From NCBI RefSeq assembly GCF_008039615.1, contig NZ_VDUZ01000012.1, positions 1 to 64,000 on the forward strand: DNA of 64,000 nucleotides, read 5' to 3'. Shown here one piece after another: positions 1 to 8,288 of the stretch (position 1 is its first letter; each line of letters begins with the position of its first letter). Source of the DNA: Vineibacter terrae (GTDB lineage: Bacteria > Pseudomonadota > Alphaproteobacteria > Reyranellales > Reyranellaceae). Both the position numbers and the translations under genes were made by a program. The notes under the pieces were generated by a model. That model worked only from the letters and a program-made list of their open reading frames with translations, did not search any database and was not told where the DNA came from.

Positions 1-205
1 CCGTAGCACAATATATCCATAATTGCTACTCAAAAACACCATTTACATGCCTACATACTGGACGCAAAATCGCCGCTTTTTTCAACAAAGCCAAATACTT
101 ACCTGACTCTGTCAGGGGTAACTTCGGGCTAAACATCGATAAGAAATGAGTCGGGCTTGCGAAAGCAGGCCCGAGTGTTGGGAATCGCAGGTCGCTGATA
201 CATCC
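1..205. other. AT-rich stretch downstream of mnmE
   Basis: The first ~130 bases are clearly richer in A/T than the rest of the window. Only short reading frames are present and none resembles a known protein. A small hairpin (CCTGAC, TCT, GTCAGG) lies near 102-116 without a clear T tract. No mnmG gene, which often follows mnmE, is seen here. Confidence 0.5.
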
Positions 206-290
206 GTCATCCCGAGCGCAGCGAGGGATCTCCCGCATGGGACGCACAGTGCGCCACTCGCAGGAGATCCCTCGCTACGCTCGGGATGAC
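206..290. repeat. palindromic intergenic repeat (GTCATCCCGAGCG type)
   Basis: Two ~28-base arms (206-233 and 263-290) are near-perfect reverse complements around a ~29-base centre. The arm begins GTCATCCCGAGCGCAGCGAG. This type of extragenic palindrome recurs in many proteobacterial genomes. It lies 47 bases beyond the mnmE stop and could act on the 3' end of that transcript. No other full copy is seen in the window. Confidence 0.8.
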
Positions 291-337
291 AGTCGCGACT
301 CACCTTCCACCGATAGCCGGTACGGACTGATTCCGCC

Positions 338-1828
338 TCACTTCCCGATGCAGAAGTCCCGGAAGATCACGTCCAGCAGGTCCTCGACCCCGACCCGACC
401 GGTGATGCGGCCCAGCGCGCGGGCGGCCAGGCGGACGTCCTCGGCCACCAGCTCCGCCGGCGCCACCCCGTCGGCCGATGCCGCCAGCGCCCGGTCCAGC
501 GCCGCCAGGCAGTCGGCCAGCGCCTCGCGGTGGCGCGCGCGCGTCAACGGTGGCGGCGCCAGCATGTTGTCCGATGCCGCCAGCGGCGCCGGATCGTTCG
601 CGCCCGGCGCATCGCCCAGCAGCGTCGCCACCGTGGCGCCCAGCCGGCCCAGCAGCTCCGGCACGCCGGCGCCGGTGCGCGCCGATAGCCGCATGGACGC
701 GATCCCGTGATGCCCTTCCGGGCCGGGATCCGCGGCCCCCAGCAGGTCCGCCTTGTTGACGATCACGAGGTCGGTGTCCGGGCTCCATGTCGAGAGCGCC
801 GCGATCGCATCGTGCGCCAGCGCCGGCCAGTCGAGCGCCTGTCCATCGTCATCCGCGGCCGGCACCACCAGCAGACGCAAATCGGCGGTCTCGGCGCGCG
901 CCCGGGCACGGCGCACGCCCTCCTGCTCGATCGGGTCGTGCGATCGGCGCAGGCCGGCGGTGTCGGCGATGGTGACCGGATAGCCGTCGAGATCGAGATG
1001 CACGTCGATCACATCGCGGGTCGTGCCGGCAACGGTCGAGACGATGGCGGCATCGCGCTGCGCGATCAGGTTGAGCAGCGACGACTTGCCGGCATTGGGC
1101 GGCCCCACGATCGCGATCGACACGCCGTCGCGCAGCCGCTCGCCACGCCGGTCGGCGAGATGGCCCGCGATCGCCGACCGCAACCCCGCGAGCTCGGGCC
1201 GCACCGCCTCGGCGACGCCCTGCGGCAGATCCTCGTCGGGGAAATCGATATCAGCTTCCAGATGCGCCAGCGCCCGCAGGAGGCTGGCGCGCCACGCCTC
1301 GTAGAGCCGGCCCAGCGCGCCATCCACCTGCCGCAGCGCCTGGCGCCGCTGCGCCGCGGTCTCGGCCCCCACCAGGTCGGCGACGCCCTCGGCGGCGGTC
1401 AGGTCGAGCTTGCCGTGCTCGAACGCCCGGCGGGTGAACTCGCCGGGCTCGGCCAGCCGGCAGAACGGCAGGCGTGCGATCGCCGCCAGCGCCGCGTCGA
1501 TCACGGCCCGTCCGCCATGGAGATGGAATTCCACGACGTCCTCGCCTGTGTAGGACCGCGGCGCCGCGAAGCGCATGGCCAGCCCGCGATCGATCACCTC
1601 GCCGTTGGCGGGATCGAGGAAGGGGCGCAGCACCGGCCGCCGCGGTTCAGGCAGCGCCGGATCGCGCGCCGAGCCGCCGCGTGCGAAAGCGCCAGGCTCG
1701 GTGAGGAAGACCAAGGCATCGCAGGCCCGCGGCCCTGACAGGCGGATCACCGCGACCCCGGCGCCGCCGCTGCGCGTGGGCAGGGCCGACGCCAAGGCAT
1801 AGATCGTGTTGCGCGCAGCGTCAGTCAT
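338..1828 (-). CDS. mnmE: tRNA modification GTPase MnmE (TrmE)
   Basis: With MnmG this GTPase installs (carboxymethyl)aminomethyl groups on U34 of certain tRNAs. The protein is 496 aa, a usual length. The N-terminal tetrahydrofolate-binding domain starts MTDAARNTIYALASALP. The central G domain shows the P-loop GPPNAGKSS, switch AGTTRD, DTAG and NKAD. The C-terminus is the diagnostic CIGK with the catalytic cysteine. An open frame continues upstream of 1828, but homology begins at this ATG. mnmG is not adjacent in the window, whereas in many alphaproteobacteria it follows directly. Confidence 0.97.
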   Translation of the reverse strand: MTDAARNTIYALASALPTRSGGAGVAVIRLSGPRACDALVFLTEPGAFARGGSARDPALPEPRRPVLRPFLDPANGEVIDRGLAMRFAAPRSYTGEDVVEFHLHGGRAVIDAALAAIARLPFCRLAEPGEFTRRAFEHGKLDLTAAEGVADLVGAETAAQRRQALRQVDGALGRLYEAWRASLLRALAHLEADIDFPDEDLPQGVAEAVRPELAGLRSAIAGHLADRRGERLRDGVSIAIVGPPNAGKSSLLNLIAQRDAAIVSTVAGTTRDVIDVHLDLDGYPVTIADTAGLRRSHDPIEQEGVRRARARAETADLRLLVVPAADDDGQALDWPALAHDAIAALSTWSPDTDLVIVNKADLLGAADPGPEGHHGIASMRLSARTGAGVPELLGRLGATVATLLGDAPGANDPAPLAASDNMLAPPPLTRARHREALADCLAALDRALAASADGVAPAELVAEDVRLAARALGRITGRVGVEDLLDVIFRDFCIGK

Positions 1829-2018
1829 GGGCGGCGGATATAACGGTCCGCTGCCGCCTGCAACGGTCAGTGGCGCCGGGCAGCAGCCATCGCCCGCTCC
1901 GGCGCCGCTCCCACCAATCGTCGTCAAGGATCAAACGGGCGCCCTCAACCTCACTATGACCGGCCGCAGCCGTGCCTATCACCATGCCGCTGGCGGCGTC
2001 TTCAGAGCAGGTACGCAC

Positions 2019-2303
2019 TCATGGTTTTGTCGCGCGCCTGCCTTTGTAGCCTTCTGGTATTTCATCACCACCTTGCGGCGGCATACCCGTCTCGCGGCGC
2101 ATGATTCTGTCGAACGCCGCCCAATCTGCATGGCCTTTTCTTTCAGCGAAGTAGCTTGCCGTGTGCAGGGCAGCGACCTTCTCAGCGACAGCGGTTGCCA
2201 CGAATTGATTGAGGCTGATGCCCTCCTCGGCGGCGAGCTTCTCAGCGGCCGCTTTGATGGAACTGGGTAGCCGCAAGGCATAGGCAGACGTGGACGTCTT
2301 CAT
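2019..2303 (-). CDS. ribbon-helix-helix antitoxin-like protein (HicB/Arc type)
   Basis: This 94-residue protein begins with an RHH-type segment (residues ~1-45: beta strand TSAYALRLP, then two helices ending in EEGISLNQFVATAVAEK), as in HicB-family and other Arc-like antitoxins that bind DNA as dimers. The tail is charged and probably unstructured (RRETGMPPQGGDEIPEGYKG). No intact toxin gene is adjacent on either side. The frame just upstream ends in a metallopeptidase-like remnant whose TGA overlaps this ATG. It may be an orphan antitoxin. The RHH fold is fairly secure; the partner is unknown. Confidence 0.75.
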   Translation of the reverse strand: MKTSTSAYALRLPSSIKAAAEKLAAEEGISLNQFVATAVAEKVAALHTASYFAERKGHADWAAFDRIMRRETGMPPQGGDEIPEGYKGRRATKP

Positions 2304-2392
2304 GGCACGACCCTCATCAAGGCTTCCGCGGGCAGAAGAACCTCAACAGCAAACCGATTCGCGGCCTCTTCGAAGTCCCGGCGGCAGCGCGG
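2300..2392 (-). pseudogene. C-terminal remnant resembling ImmA/IrrE-type metallopeptidase
   Basis: Directly upstream of the RHH gene an open frame of about 30 codons ends DFEEAANRFAVEVLLP, then about 11 more residues, with its TGA overlapping the RHH ATG. The EANRFAAELLMP-like block is typical of ImmA/IrrE proteins just after their HExxH zinc site. No HExxH is present, and a hairpin terminator starts ~20 bases further upstream, so only a stub remains. The overlap suggests the two genes were once coupled. The match is by eye and short. Confidence 0.4.
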
Positions 2393-2411
2393 GCTCGAGC
2401 CGCTGCCACGA

Positions 2412-2444
2412 AAAAAGGCCGGGAGGTCGCGTCCCGGCCTTTTC
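2412..2444 (-). terminator. intrinsic terminator, possibly bidirectional
   Basis: A perfect 12-bp stem (AAAAGGCCGGGA / TCCCGGCCTTTT) encloses a 7-base loop. Read on the minus strand it is followed by further T residues (TTTTTT in all). It would end the transcript of the helix-hairpin-helix gene and isolate the RHH gene from it. A and T on both flanks allow function in both directions. Confidence 0.85.
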
Positions 2445-2605
2445 TTCCCTGGGTGTCAGCTTGCGCCGGAGGATGTCACCCGCAGGGGAAATCCATCGAT
2501 CATCAGCCGTGTACCGATCAACCGTGCACGACTTTTGCGTGCATCAGTCCGTTGAAGCGTACCACGTCTGTCGAGCATGTCACCTGCAAATTTCCCGGCA
2601 CGCCA

Positions 2606-3175
2606 TCACTGCGCCGGCTTCGGGGCCGGCGCCGGCAGCGGAACGGGGGTCGCCGGTGCCGACGGCTTGGCGGCCGGCGCGGATCCCTTGGCCGAAGCCG
2701 GCGTCACCGACGCGGCGACGCCCGATGCGGTGATGCACGACTTGATCTTGTCGTACGCCGCCTTCTTCAGGACCTTCTTCTTCAGCAGATCCTCCGGCGC
2801 CGCATAGGGGCGTGCGCGAACGATGGCATTGCTGCGCTGCACGCCGATCTGCGGCAGCTTCTTCAGCGTATCGGTCGTGGCGCTGTTGATGTCGACCTTC
2901 TCCTCAGGGCAGGCGTTGCTGGCCTGCGTCGGCTTGGCCGCCGGCTTGGTTCCGGCCGTGGGCGCCTTGGGCGGATCCGTCTTCACCGTCGGTGCCGGCG
3001 CGGACGGAGCCGGCGCCGCCGGCGGGGTCGACGGGGTCGTCGTTGTCTGGGGCACCTGCGGCGTGCCGCTGGGCGGCGGCAGGGGCTGCGACTGGACCTG
3101 GGCCAGCAGCGGCGTCGCGAGCAAGGCTGCGCCGGCAATCACTGCCGGCAGCACGAACTTCAAACCACGAATCAT
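2606..3175 (-). CDS. secreted helix-hairpin-helix protein
   Basis: This 189-aa protein has a signal peptide (MIRGLKFVLPAVIAGAALLA), a long Pro/Ala/Thr-rich linker (residues ~30-90), then a ComEA-like helix-hairpin-helix domain (VDINSATTDTLKKLPQIG, then AIVRARPYAAPEDLL) and a second Ala/Pro-rich tail. Such domains bind DNA or mediate protein contacts. ComEA proteins take up DNA in the periplasm, but this one is short and lacks the usual membrane anchor. The start has GGAGGAAG 6-7 bases upstream; an ATG further upstream would sit inside that ribosome site. It is divergent from glnD. Confidence 0.7.
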   Translation of the reverse strand: MIRGLKFVLPAVIAGAALLATPLLAQVQSQPLPPPSGTPQVPQTTTTPSTPPAAPAPSAPAPTVKTDPPKAPTAGTKPAAKPTQASNACPEEKVDINSATTDTLKKLPQIGVQRSNAIVRARPYAAPEDLLKKKVLKKAAYDKIKSCITASGVAASVTPASAKGSAPAAKPSAPATPVPLPAPAPKPAQ

Positions 3176-3363
3176 GAATGACTTCCTCCACATTGACGAC
3201 CCCGGGGGAAGGGCCGGATGCACACTGAGCTGTCGCAATCGAGGCACGTGTCCCATATCAGCTGCCGGCGACGATAGAAGGCGCCGCAAGACGGCAAAAG
3301 TGCGGCGCAAGGGCGCCCTGTCGCCATTTGCGCGTCCTCTGTATGATGGCGGCAAGGAGCACC

Positions 3364-6198
3364 ATGGCAGCCGGTCCCTACGATCATATTCCGCGCCGCC
3401 GCGACATCATCGACCGCAAGGCCCTGATGATGGCGATCGAGACGCTGCTGGGCGATTCGCCGGCCGGCACCGAGCCGCCGCGCCCCGCGACGCTGGCCCT
3501 GTTCAAGGACGCGCTGGCCAGCGGACGGGCCGAGATCCGCCGCCGGTTTCTCGGCGGCAACGGCGAGAGCCCATCCGACGCCAGGGGCCGCAACGACGGC
3601 CCTGCCGTGCTGGCCGCGACGTCGTTCCTGATGGACCAGCTTCTGCGGGTGTTGTTCGACCTCGCCAACGAGCATGTCTTTCCGGCCGCCAATCCGAGCA
3701 TGGGCGAGCAGATCGCCCTGGTCGCCACCGGCGGCTACGGCCGTGCCGAGCTGGCGCCGCAGTCCGACATCGACCTGCTGTTCCTGAGACCCTACAAGCA
3801 GACTCCGCGCGGTGAGCAGATCGTCGAGTACATGCTCTATCTGCTGTGGGATCTCGGGCTGAAGGTCGGGCATGCGACGCGCTCGGTCGAGGAGTGTATC
3901 CGCCAAGCTGACAAGGACGTGACGATCCGCACGGCGTTGCTCGAGGTGCGCTACCTGTGGGGCGAAAAGACGCTGTTCGAGACCCTGCGGCGCGACTTCA
4001 CCCAGAAGTTCCTGACCGGTGATGGCCGCGACTTCGTTGAAGCCAAGCTCGCCGAGCGTGACGCGCGCCACCGGCGCATGGGTGATTCGCGCTACGTCGT
4101 GGAGCCCAACGTCAAGGAAGGCAAAGGCGGCCTGCGTGACCTGCAGACGCTCTACTGGATCGCCAAGTACCTGTATCGCGTTGACGATGTCGCCGGCATG
4201 GTAACCAAGCACGTGCTGACCCAGAGCGAGGCGCGCCAGTTCCGGCGGGCCGAGCAGTTCCTGGTCACGGTGCGCTGCCATATCCACTATCTCACCGGCC
4301 GGCCCGACGATCGCCTGCCGTTCGACCTGCAGCGCGAGATCGCCCAGCTGCTGGGCTACGCCGACCGCCCCGGCTCGCGCGGCGTCGAGCGCTTCATGAA
4401 GCACTACTACCTGCACGCCAAGACGGTGGGCGACCTGACGCGCATCTTCGTGGCGGCGCTGGAGGACACGCGGCGGCGCAAGCCGCGGCTGCGCGTGCTG
4501 TGGGAGACCTTGCGGCCCAAGCAGCTCGAAGGCTTCCGCATCGACGGCCAGCGGCTGGCGGTGGCGGGCATCGACGACTTCGCCAAGGACCCCGTGCGCT
4601 TCCTGCGCCTCTTCCATGTCGCGCAGGAGAACGACATCGACATCCATCCCGCGACGCTGCGGCTGATCACGCAGAACATCAAGCTGGTGGACGCCAGGCT
4701 GCGCGACAACCCCGAGGCCAACCGCCTGTTCATGGCGATGCTGACCTCGCGCAAGGATCCCGAGACCACGCTGCGGCGCCTCAACGAGGCCGGCGTGTTC
4801 GGACGGTTCGTTCCCGACTTCGGCCGGGTCGTGGCGCAGACCCAGCACGACATGTACCACACCTACACTGTCGACGAGCACACGATCCGCGCCATCGGCA
4901 TCCTCTCGCGCATCGAGGCGGGCACGCTGAAGGAGGATCTGCCGGTCTCCTCGGAGGTGGTGCACAAGGTGCTGTCGCGCGAGGTGCTCTACCTCGCCGT
5001 GCTGCTGCACGACATCGCCAAGGGCCGCGGCGGCGATCACTCGGTGATCGGGGCCGAGGTCGCCAACCAGCTCTGTCCGCGCCTGGGCCTGGATGCCGCC
5101 GAGACCGAGACCGTCGCCTGGCTGGTGCGCTACCACCTCGCGATGTCCGCCACCGCGTTCCAGCGCGACCTGCAGGATCCCAAGACGATCAGCGATTTCG
5201 CCCAGCTCGTGCAGTCGCCCGAACGCCTGCGGCTGCTGCTGGTGCTCACTGTCTGCGACATCCGCGCCGTCGGCCCCAACGTCTGGAACGGCTGGAAGGC
5301 CGCGCTGCTGCGCGAGCTCCATTTCGCCACCGAGCAGGTGCTGTCGGGCGGCACCCTGCAAGGCGGCCGGCGCAGCCGTGTCAGCTGGGCCCAGGCCGAG
5401 ACCAACAAGCTGCTGGCGGACTGGAGCGAGGCGGACAAGGAGGCCTTTGCCGCCCGTGCCAATGCCGCCTACTGGCTGTCGTTCGAGCCCGCGGTCCTGG
5501 CCCGCCACGCCCGCATGATCCACGAGGCCGAGCGCACCGGCGCGCATCTGCGCATCGAGCACCGTGTCGACGCCGAACGCTCGGCCACCGAGGTCACCGT
5601 CTACACGGTCGACACGCACGGCCTGTTCGCGCGGCTGGCCGGGGCGATGGCGCTGTCGGGCGCCACGATCGTCGATGCCAAGATCTTCACCCTCAGCAAC
5701 GGCATGGCCCTGGACACGTTCTGGATCCACGACCTGGAGGGCAAGGCGTTCGACCGCCCCGATCGCCTGGCCCGGCTGCGGGCGCGCATCGAGCTGGCAT
5801 TGGTCAACCGCCTCGACATTGCCGTCGAGCTGCAGCGCCAGCAGCCGAACTACCCGACCCGCGACCGCGTCTTCACCGTCGAGCCCCGGGTGCTGATCGA
5901 CAACAACGCCTCCAACAACCACACCGTGCTTGAGGTGAACGGGCGCGACCGTCCCGGCTTCCTGCATGTCGTGACCCGGGCGCTGACCAGCCTCAATCTA
6001 CAGATCGCATCGGCCCACATCACAACCTACGGCGAGCGTGCCGTCGACGTCTTCTACGTCAAGGACCTGTTCGGCCTGAAGGTTGTCAACCCGCGCAAGC
6101 TGGCGGAGATCGAAACCACGGTCGAGGACACGATCCGCGCCTTCGACGCCAAGTTCCATCACCCGCCGGCCCTCGCCCGCAGCGCCGCCGCAAGGTAG
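3364..6198 (+). CDS. glnD: bifunctional uridylyltransferase/uridylyl-removing enzyme GlnD
   Basis: GlnD uridylylates and deuridylylates PII proteins in response to glutamine, so it is the nitrogen sensor. Length is 944 aa from the ATG preceded by AAGGAGCACC; an in-frame ATG upstream (3328) lacks this signal. The nucleotidyltransferase site GGYGRAELAPQSDIDLLF lies near residues 123-140 with both aspartates. The HD hydrolase motif LLHDIAKGRGGDHS is near 545-560. Two C-terminal ACT domains begin near 741 and 854 (GRDRPGFLHVVTRAL). All catalytic residues expected of the family are visible. A palindromic repeat lies 30 bases after the stop. Confidence 0.97.
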   Translation: MAAGPYDHIPRRRDIIDRKALMMAIETLLGDSPAGTEPPRPATLALFKDALASGRAEIRRRFLGGNGESPSDARGRNDGPAVLAATSFLMDQLLRVLFDLANEHVFPAANPSMGEQIALVATGGYGRAELAPQSDIDLLFLRPYKQTPRGEQIVEYMLYLLWDLGLKVGHATRSVEECIRQADKDVTIRTALLEVRYLWGEKTLFETLRRDFTQKFLTGDGRDFVEAKLAERDARHRRMGDSRYVVEPNVKEGKGGLRDLQTLYWIAKYLYRVDDVAGMVTKHVLTQSEARQFRRAEQFLVTVRCHIHYLTGRPDDRLPFDLQREIAQLLGYADRPGSRGVERFMKHYYLHAKTVGDLTRIFVAALEDTRRRKPRLRVLWETLRPKQLEGFRIDGQRLAVAGIDDFAKDPVRFLRLFHVAQENDIDIHPATLRLITQNIKLVDARLRDNPEANRLFMAMLTSRKDPETTLRRLNEAGVFGRFVPDFGRVVAQTQHDMYHTYTVDEHTIRAIGILSRIEAGTLKEDLPVSSEVVHKVLSREVLYLAVLLHDIAKGRGGDHSVIGAEVANQLCPRLGLDAAETETVAWLVRYHLAMSATAFQRDLQDPKTISDFAQLVQSPERLRLLLVLTVCDIRAVGPNVWNGWKAALLRELHFATEQVLSGGTLQGGRRSRVSWAQAETNKLLADWSEADKEAFAARANAAYWLSFEPAVLARHARMIHEAERTGAHLRIEHRVDAERSATEVTVYTVDTHGLFARLAGAMALSGATIVDAKIFTLSNGMALDTFWIHDLEGKAFDRPDRLARLRARIELALVNRLDIAVELQRQQPNYPTRDRVFTVEPRVLIDNNASNNHTVLEVNGRDRPGFLHVVTRALTSLNLQIASAHITTYGERAVDVFYVKDLFGLKVVNPRKLAEIETTVEDTIRAFDAKFHHPPALARSAAAR

Positions 6199-6227
6199 CG
6201 CCAGATCGAGCACCGGAGAAAGAAGAG

Positions 6228-6314
6228 CCTTCATGGTGAGCTTGTCGAACCATGAAGGCGACTCACGGCGGTCTGTGCGGGACGCTTCATGGTTCGACAA
6301 GCTCACCATGAAGC
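6228..6314. repeat. palindromic repeat family A, copy 1
   Basis: Two ~30-base arms (6228-6259 and 6284-6314) are reverse complements built on TTCATGGTGAGCTTGTCGAA, and each arm is itself a partial palindrome (CTTCATGG...CCATGAAG). Related copies lie at 10863-10973 and 19178-19264. All three begin within about 30 bases of a stop codon, here glnD. The family resembles widely scattered extragenic palindromes of alphaproteobacteria. Confidence 0.9.
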
Positions 6315-6394
6315 GCTACTGCAGCGAAAAACGCCAATCCTATCGGGATAGTTTCCCGGATAGCCCTGCGCAAGCGGGGAAAGGCAACAAGAGC

Positions 6395-6832
6395 CTACTT
6401 CTTGCCCGGGTCGACGGCGATCACGCCGGTGCAGGGCTTGCCCCCCGACTCGCAGATCGCATCGGTCACCGTCACCGAAACGATATCGGGGCAATCGACA
6501 CCCAGCGGCCGCGACATGTCGGGCTGCACGGTGAGGTTGGCGGTCGAGCCCGGTGGGATCGGCTGCTCGATTCCGTCACGGTAGCGGGACCGGAACTCCA
6601 GCGTCCGGGATTCGCCCGACTTCAGCGTGAAGCCGAGCACGACCTCGAGGTAATCGAGCATCATCGCCGTGTTGTTCAGGACCTTCAGCGACGGCATGCA
6701 CGATCCATAGACGACGCGGTCGGCGCCGCGCGATATCTCGATGCGGTCCTGCGCCGCGACCCCGTCGCCGGCGGCCGACACCATCGCGGCCGTGACCAAA
6801 AGCGTCGCGAAACGAGCCTGCCCAGCACGCAT
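6395..6832 (-). CDS. small secreted protein of unknown function
   Basis: This 145-aa protein has a signal peptide (MRAGQARFATLLVTAAMVSAA, then a GDGVAAQ cleavage region) and four cysteines in the mature part (GSC, VDC, ICE, PCTG), which could form two disulfides in the periplasm. The core looks like an all-beta domain. No family was recognised. The start is preceded by GGAGGG; an upstream in-frame start would read through a palindromic repeat and is less likely. It is transcribed convergently with glnD. Confidence 0.65.
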   Translation of the reverse strand: MRAGQARFATLLVTAAMVSAAGDGVAAQDRIEISRGADRVVYGSCMPSLKVLNNTAMMLDYLEVVLGFTLKSGESRTLEFRSRYRDGIEQPIPPGSTANLTVQPDMSRPLGVDCPDIVSVTVTDAICESGGKPCTGVIAVDPGKK

Positions 6833-6850
6833 CGCACCCTCCCTGGTGAA

Positions 6851-6976
6851 CCCTCCCCCAACGCAGTTGGGGGAGGTGGCCGAAGGCCGGAGGGGGAGCC
6901 GACGTGATCTCTCAGTCGCAAACACCACGTCGGCTCCCCTCCGCCCCTTCGGGGCACCTCCCCACTGCGTGGGGAG
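6851..6976. repeat. large palindromic repeat (CCCTCCCCCAACGCAG type)
   Basis: Left arm 6851-6906 and right arm 6925-6976 are imperfect reverse complements, each containing two internal hairpins (CCTCCCCCAACGCAGTTGGG and GGCCGAAGGCC). The centre is ~18 bases. This type is known as a scattered extragenic element in many proteobacteria. It sits between the minus-strand secreted protein start and the end of the PPDK/PEP-synthase regulatory gene. Confidence 0.8.
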
Positions 6977-7002
6977 GAAGATGTGTCCGGACGACGCCGA
7001 CG

Positions 7003-7854
7003 CTACGCCGTTTCCATGCGGACCGACCCGGCAGCCTCGCGCCGCCGGTCCAGCATCTGCAGGATCGCGGCCGCCGTCTCCTCGATCGAGCGGCGCGTCA
7101 CGTCGATGCTGGGCCAGCGATTGCGGGCATAGAGCCGGCGGGCGTTCTGCATCTCCTCCTGGACGTGCTCGAGATCCGTGTAGTCGGTCTCGGTCTCCTG
7201 CTGCAGCAGATGCAGCCGGTTGCGCCGGATCTGCACCAGGCGCTCGGGGTCGGTCACCAGGCCCACGATCAGGGGCCGCTGCACCGCATCCAGCTCCTCG
7301 GGCGGCGGCACCTTGGGCACCAGCGGCACGTTGGCGGCCTTGATGCCGCGATTGGCGAGGTAGACGCAGGTCGGCGTCTTGGAGGTGCGCGACGGGCCGA
7401 CCAGGATCACGTCGGCATCGTCGAGGTCATGCGTCGACTGCCCGTCGTCATGGGCCAGGGTGTAATGCATGGCATCGATACGGCCGAAATACTCGTCGTC
7501 CAGCGCGTGCTGCCGCCCAGGCCACATCGCGGTCTTGCTGTGAAAATGCACCCCCAGCGTGCTCATGACCTGGTCGAGGATGCCGACACAGGGCAGGCCC
7601 AGCCGCCGGCAATGCTCCCGCAGCCTGTCGCGCAGCTCGTGGTCGACCAGGGTGTAGAGCACCGGACCGCGGTTCACCTCGATGGCATCGGCCACCTTGT
7701 CGATCTGCGCCGGCGTGCGGATCAGTGACCAGACATGCTCGGTGGCGAAGACGCCCTCGAACTGCACCAGGCAGGCTCGCGCCACGCTGGTCACCGTCTC
7801 ACCCGTCGAGTCGGACACGAGATGGAGGTGAAAGTTTCGTGCGCGGACCGGCAT
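7003..7854 (-). CDS. pyruvate,phosphate dikinase / PEP synthase regulatory protein (PDRP)
   Basis: Family members are bifunctional Ser/Thr kinase and pyrophosphorylase enzymes that inactivate and reactivate PPDK or PEP synthase. The 283-aa product starts MPVRARNFHLHLVSDSTGET, the conserved N-terminus, with GGAGAAACGGAGAGG just upstream. The nucleotide-binding segment GPSRTSKTPTCVYLANRG is present near residues 150-170. A longer in-frame extension upstream is not supported by homology. It diverges from hemE, an arrangement common in alphaproteobacteria. The target PPDK or PEP synthase is not in the window. Confidence 0.93.
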   Translation of the reverse strand: MPVRARNFHLHLVSDSTGETVTSVARACLVQFEGVFATEHVWSLIRTPAQIDKVADAIEVNRGPVLYTLVDHELRDRLREHCRRLGLPCVGILDQVMSTLGVHFHSKTAMWPGRQHALDDEYFGRIDAMHYTLAHDDGQSTHDLDDADVILVGPSRTSKTPTCVYLANRGIKAANVPLVPKVPPPEELDAVQRPLIVGLVTDPERLVQIRRNRLHLLQQETETDYTDLEHVQEEMQNARRLYARNRWPSIDVTRRSIEETAAAILQMLDRRREAAGSVRMETA

Positions 7855-8288
7855 GCCTCTCCGTTTCTCCTGGTGGACCGACTTTACTCCACTGACGGCG
7901 CGGGAAAAGGCCTGTATCGCCGGACACGTGATCCCCGCAATCCCCGCCGCGCCGGCCTCGGGCGTTCGGTCATGGACAACAGCCGGTCGGCCCGCCTGCC
8001 GCTTGCGCACGTGTGCGTGGCGGCTGCCCCCGCCCCGGGAAAACCGCCGGCGCCACCCGGCTTGCGCTCTTTGTCCCCGCAATCCACGCTTCTGCCGGCC
8101 TGAACCGCGCGCAGGCAATCTGCCTGACAAACATCGCTTTTTCTGGACTTGTCAGGTTTGACCCGATACCTGCCCCCAGATGGTGGACTGATGCCGATCG
8201 CTCCCGCTTCCCTTTGGATATGAGTCCGCGATCGATTTGATCCCCCGTTCTCCCAGGGCCTGCTATTTCTTCAACCTTCTAAGATTCT
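7855..8288. other. divergent intergenic region, PDRP gene / hemE
   Basis: This ~430-base stretch separates the regulatory-protein gene from hemE and must hold both promoters. The last ~150 bases before hemE are richer in A/T. I see no coding region with a recognisable product, no strong -35/-10 pair, and no hairpin with a T tract. hemE lacks a clear Shine-Dalgarno sequence, so its true start (8289 or the ATG at 8301) is uncertain. Confidence 0.4.

Noticed and set aside
1821-2018. 65-codon minus-strand frame just downstream of the RHH gene, considered as a toxin
   Set aside because: No toxin motif, and it runs into the mnmE start region.
3341-3346. TATGAT before glnD, considered as a -10 box
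   Set aside because: It lies only 17 bases before the ATG, with no matching -35; a leaderless start would lose the ribosome site.
3172-5967. 931-codon open frame antisense to glnD
   Set aside because: It overlaps a textbook glnD on the opposite strand; composition is Arg/Ala/Gly/Gln-rich as expected of GC-rich shadow frames, and it matches no family.
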